Shown here piece after piece: positions 18,190-20,853 of a stretch of 20,853 bases of DNA. Numbering within the stretch: the stretch's first letter is position 1; every line of letters begins with the position of its first letter. The notes under the pieces were generated by a model that saw only the letters and a program-made list of their open reading frames with translations, had not been told where the DNA came from and made no database searches. Source of the stretch: a virus; the IMG/VR virus record IMGVR_UViG_3300030103_001890, positions 1 through 20,853 of that record. One strand, given 5' to 3'. The position numbers were made by a program, and so were the translations under genes.

Positions 18190-19839
18190 TTACTTTTTAT
18201 TTATGATTGACAAGCGCAACTCTGCTAGAGATCGCTTAGTTAAATCCATTTCCTCCTTCTCTCTTTCTTCCTTCTCTTTGTCAAGGTTTTCTTTCATAAC
18301 CTTTTCTTCTTCTGTTTTTTTCCACTCTTCCATTGAGCGTAAAGCAACTCCTGCTTCCTCAAATGCAGGATAAGTGACTGCCGAAACATCGTATAAACGA
18401 GACACCTTGTTTACTGTTCTGATATTTATACCATCACGAACTTCCCAAGAATCATCCTCAACAACGAATGCAAAAGAACTTTGATTGACCGTTCCGTTTT
18501 TCATCAGCTCTATTAAGTCACGACCTATTGAAGTATTAGCAACCTCAGCTTCATATCTCAAACCTCTTTCATCTGTTGAAAGTCTTAGAGTTCCGTTTGT
18601 TGTTCTTGCTAATGGCAAACCATCGTGATTGATTAAGAAACGCACATCATCTTGTAAGCGACCATCAAAAGCACCTTCAGCGATTATTTCTTTGAAGTTT
18701 CCTAAATCATTAGATAATGTATTAAACACGCTACCATAACCCACAACGACATTAGAATCGCCTTCTTGTCTAAGCTCTAAATCTTGAACATTAAAAGTTC
18801 TAATTTCTTTGTTAGGATTGGAACGATATCCCATTGGCTTTTCCTCTTCATCGTGTCCTTCAATGTGGTCATTCTCTTCCATAACTTCATCATCATTTTT
18901 TGCAAGAGCTTCTTTGATTGCTTCGTGTGATTCAAATGGCATATAGTAAACCTCTCCATCCATTGTATGTTCGTGAAAAAGTTTTTCTCCTTCTGCACCC
19001 ATTTCTTTTGCTAAATCTTCAGCTTCTTGAATAGTGCTAAATAAAGGCATCTCAATACCATCTGTAATCATCGTGCCAACTAGTTCTCTTTTGTCTGTTT
19101 TCATATTTACTAACTTTTTTTCTTCCATCTCTTCCTTTACAGGATGATTGTTTGGAAGTAAATCTGTATCGTGTTTGCCGCCTTGAAACCTTCCTTTTTT
19201 CAATGCAAAAAGAAATGAATTTGTGCGAGCATAACCCCATTGCTCTGGGCTTCCAACATTAGGTCTTACGCTTTGAGGATTGGTTTTGTATGCTCCAATC
19301 CCTCGTTCCATTACTATTTCTAAAGTCTTTAGTGTTACTCTTGGATTCCAAGCAACATCCAAATCTTTTACATCTTCGTTGTGTTCTTTTACTTTATTTT
19401 CTAAAGCTTTTGTTACAGTTGCATTTAACTGTTTTTCTTCCTTCTTTCCTTCTAGCTTTTTTGTCATTTCAAGGATAACATCTTTCATTCCTTGTTCTCC
19501 TAGTATTCCAATCACACCCCATTTCATCTGCGCAACAACACCAGCAATGTTTGAAAGATTTGGTTCTTTATCATCTTGGAATTGTTTGCCATCTTCAAAG
19601 TGTCTTGCAGCCCACGCTTCTCTTTCCTTTATCCATTCTAAAACACTAGGAGTTTCACTTCCTTCTCTTGCTTTTTCCCAAAGCTCAAACGCTTCGTTTC
19701 CTCTTATGTTTCCCCCTGCTTTCCATATTTCAGGAGTTTGTTCTTTTGTATTGTTTGCAAAATCAAAATCAAACTGAGGATAGTTTGAATTGCGCAAACT
19801 TATTTTTTTGTCCTCTCCTTTTGTAGGGAAATTAGTCAT
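18190..19839 (-). CDS. Multidomain prohead protease fusion (549 aa)
   Basis: Residues about 343-503 are an HK97-type prohead protease (family U35-like): VVVGYGSVFNTLSNDLG, FLINHD with H405 and VNQSSFAF with S454/S455 as likely catalytic residues, then VSRLYDVSAVTYPAFEEAGV. A charged coiled-coil tail (503-549) resembles a scaffold. The N-terminal 340 residues are extra: an EAFELWEKAREG / EAWAARHFEDG segment (about 45-130), a segment with GIGAYKTNPQSVRP, WGYARTNSFLFAL and GGKHDTDLLP (about 178-230), and a FSTIQEAEDLAKEMGAEGEK / YYMPFESHEA segment (about 265-310). I have seen these modules in other phages but cannot name them. Typical proteases are about 200 aa. It overlaps the portal gene by 8 nt. 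Confidence 0.9.
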   Translation of the reverse strand: MTNFPTKGEDKKISLRNSNYPQFDFDFANNTKEQTPEIWKAGGNIRGNEAFELWEKAREGSETPSVLEWIKEREAWAARHFEDGKQFQDDKEPNLSNIAGVVAQMKWGVIGILGEQGMKDVILEMTKKLEGKKEEKQLNATVTKALENKVKEHNEDVKDLDVAWNPRVTLKTLEIVMERGIGAYKTNPQSVRPNVGSPEQWGYARTNSFLFALKKGRFQGGKHDTDLLPNNHPVKEEMEEKKLVNMKTDKRELVGTMITDGIEMPLFSTIQEAEDLAKEMGAEGEKLFHEHTMDGEVYYMPFESHEAIKEALAKNDDEVMEENDHIEGHDEEEKPMGYRSNPNKEIRTFNVQDLELRQEGDSNVVVGYGSVFNTLSNDLGNFKEIIAEGAFDGRLQDDVRFLINHDGLPLARTTNGTLRLSTDERGLRYEAEVANTSIGRDLIELMKNGTVNQSSFAFVVEDDSWEVRDGINIRTVNKVSRLYDVSAVTYPAFEEAGVALRSMEEWKKTEEEKVMKENLDKEKEEREKEEMDLTKRSLAELRLSIINKK

Positions 19840-20853
19840 TGTCCTCTACATTAGATTGACCGATTGGAGCATAGTTCATCGGGAAATAGTGTGTATCACC
19901 ATTGTCGATTCTGTTTAAGTTCTCCAATTTTCTTACCTCGTTGATGCTTAAAACTCCCATATCAATCATTTGCTTGTAGAAGTTAGCTCTTGAGTTTGAG
20001 TCACCTCTTAACAATCCCTCAACTTGTATCTTCACATAGTGATTGTCTTGCTCGTTTTCTCTGAACAACTTTCTATTGAACTCTTCCTCTAATGCTACTA
20101 AATAAGGAGTCAAAGTGAATCGAACAAAGTCTATTGATAGTGCTTCAATACTAGAATAGTTTGCGGCTTTCTCTAAATGACCAATCAATGAAAGAGGCAC
20201 TTTGAACAATCTCGCCACCTCTTCAATCTGAAACTTGCGACTCTCTAAAAGTTGCTTATCTTGTGCGTTTATTTTAGTGGGAAAAAAGTCCATCCCCTCT
20301 TCAAGGATTGCTGTCTTGCCTGCCGCATAAGGTCCTTGATATTTATTATTCCAAGAAGTTCTTAGTCTTTCTATTGCCTCTGCACTTAACTTTCCTGGAT
20401 GTTTTATGATGCCACCAACTTGAGCTGAGTTACCAAGCACGCTTGCAGCAGTATCGTTTGCGCTTAATGAAGTTCCAAGCGTTGCGCTTTGTGCTTTCAA
20501 TACACTCTTTCCTTTTAATCCATCAAAGCTCATTCCTACAAAATGCAACATATCCTCTTGACGGATAGTTCCATCTTCACCTTCTATTGAGTAGAACAAA
20601 GCTCCTTCGTGTTTGTACACATCCACTTTATCAGGATCAAGACAAATTAATTCAACAGGTCTTGCGCTGTTATCTCTTACAATTAAGAAGTAAGCATTAC
20701 CCTCAAGCAAAAGATTTGTCAAAATGATTTCCTTGAATGTGTAAGAAGTCATATAGTTGTTCGGCTTTTTTGCTAACAACTTATAAACAGGATGATTCTT
20801 TTGTGAAATCCTATCACCATCCGCCTCTTCTAAAAAAACATTGATAGGTAGTG
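19832..20853 (-). CDS. Portal protein, HK97 type, 5' end outside the window
   Basis: The frame is open to the window edge (20853), starting in LPINVFLEEADGDRI then NHPVYKLLAKKPNNYMTSYT, so this is the portal minus its N-terminus; the internal TTG at 20779 is not the start. Following motifs are typical of HK97 portals: LTNLLLEGNAYFLIVRDN, DMLHFVGMSFDGLKGKS, KLSAEAIERLRTSWNNKYQG, VARLFKVPLSLIGHLEKAAN, and DFVRFTLTPYLVALEEEFNR. It forms the dodecameric DNA entry ring. It is followed by the protease gene with an 8 nt overlap. Terminase should lie upstream. Confidence 0.93.
   Translation of the reverse strand, partial: LPINVFLEEADGDRISQKNHPVYKLLAKKPNNYMTSYTFKEIILTNLLLEGNAYFLIVRDNSARPVELICLDPDKVDVYKHEGALFYSIEGEDGTIRQEDMLHFVGMSFDGLKGKSVLKAQSATLGTSLSANDTAASVLGNSAQVGGIIKHPGKLSAEAIERLRTSWNNKYQGPYAAGKTAILEEGMDFFPTKINAQDKQLLESRKFQIEEVARLFKVPLSLIGHLEKAANYSSIEALSIDFVRFTLTPYLVALEEEFNRKLFRENEQDNHYVKIQVEGLLRGDSNSRANFYKQMIDMGVLSINEVRKLENLNRIDNGDTHYFPMNYAPIGQSNVEDND

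Noticed and set aside
18777-19240. Two additional minus-strand frames inside the protease gene
   Set aside because: They overlap fully with the recognised protease frame, are low in complexity and have no start-context support.
19280-19777. 165-codon plus-strand frame opposite the protease gene
   Set aside because: It is a Ser/Phe-rich antisense shadow of a gene with clear domains.
1-20853. tRNA genes, CRISPR array, integrase, repressor or insertion sequence
   Set aside because: No cloverleaf, spaced-repeat array, tyrosine/serine recombinase motif or terminal inverted repeats were seen. Lifestyle (temperate or lytic) cannot be decided from this window.

Overview
This window is a piece of a tailed, double-stranded DNA phage or prophage genome with a siphovirus-type plan. 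Every gene I can support lies on the minus strand, so the window reads from right (20853) to left (1). The host is most likely a member of the Bacteroidota, probably a flavobacterium. The DNA is AT-rich, start codons are preceded by A-rich rather than purine Shine-Dalgarno leaders, and the one clear promoter has the Bacteroidota form TTG-N19-TAnnTTTG instead of a sigma70 -10 box. The host assignment is inference.

Region 1 (20853-13510) is the head and neck module followed by the start of the tail module. In transcription order it holds an HK97-type portal (5' end outside the window), a large multidomain prohead protease, the HK97-fold major capsid protein followed by a strong intrinsic terminator, a gp6-type connector, a head-closure protein, an HK97 gp10-like protein, a DUF3168 tail terminator and a small unknown gene. 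The TP901-1-like major tail protein comes next, followed by an RNA hairpin, and then a pair of tail assembly chaperones joined by a lambda-type -1 frameshift (G GGA AAG). Terminase genes are not visible and would be expected upstream of the portal, outside the window.

Region 2 (13510-8730) holds the tape measure protein (619 aa, implying a tail of roughly 90 nm at about 1.5 angstrom per residue), a 706 aa tail-tip or hub-like protein and a 265 aa beta-rich structural protein.

Region 3 (8730-6013) is a compact lysis and small-gene cassette. It has several tiny genes chained by TAATG or ATGA overlaps, among them a 39 aa basic peptide and a 27 aa cysteine-containing peptide. It also has two membrane-anchored coiled-coil proteins, an M15-type endolysin, a 3TM-type holin and a calcineurin-like phosphoesterase. 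The long rightward-origin transcript ends at an intrinsic terminator at 5931-5953.

Region 4 (6012-5790) is the only substantial intergenic region. It holds the terminator, two copies of a 19 bp direct repeat, an inverted repeat and a Bacteroidota-type promoter that drives the replication operon.

Region 5 (5789-1) is the replication, recombination and DNA-processing operon. It includes a candidate SSB (C-terminal DLPF), an orphan DnaA domain-IV protein and a winged-helix initiator whose gene contains four tandem 15 bp iterons next to an AT-rich repeat block, which is the layout of the lambda O gene and ori. Further left are a DNA methyltransferase, NinG, an HNH endonuclease and a DUF3310 protein, with several small unknown genes between. 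No polymerase or helicase is present in the window, so replication probably recruits the host machinery. No integrase, repressor, tRNA or CRISPR array was seen.
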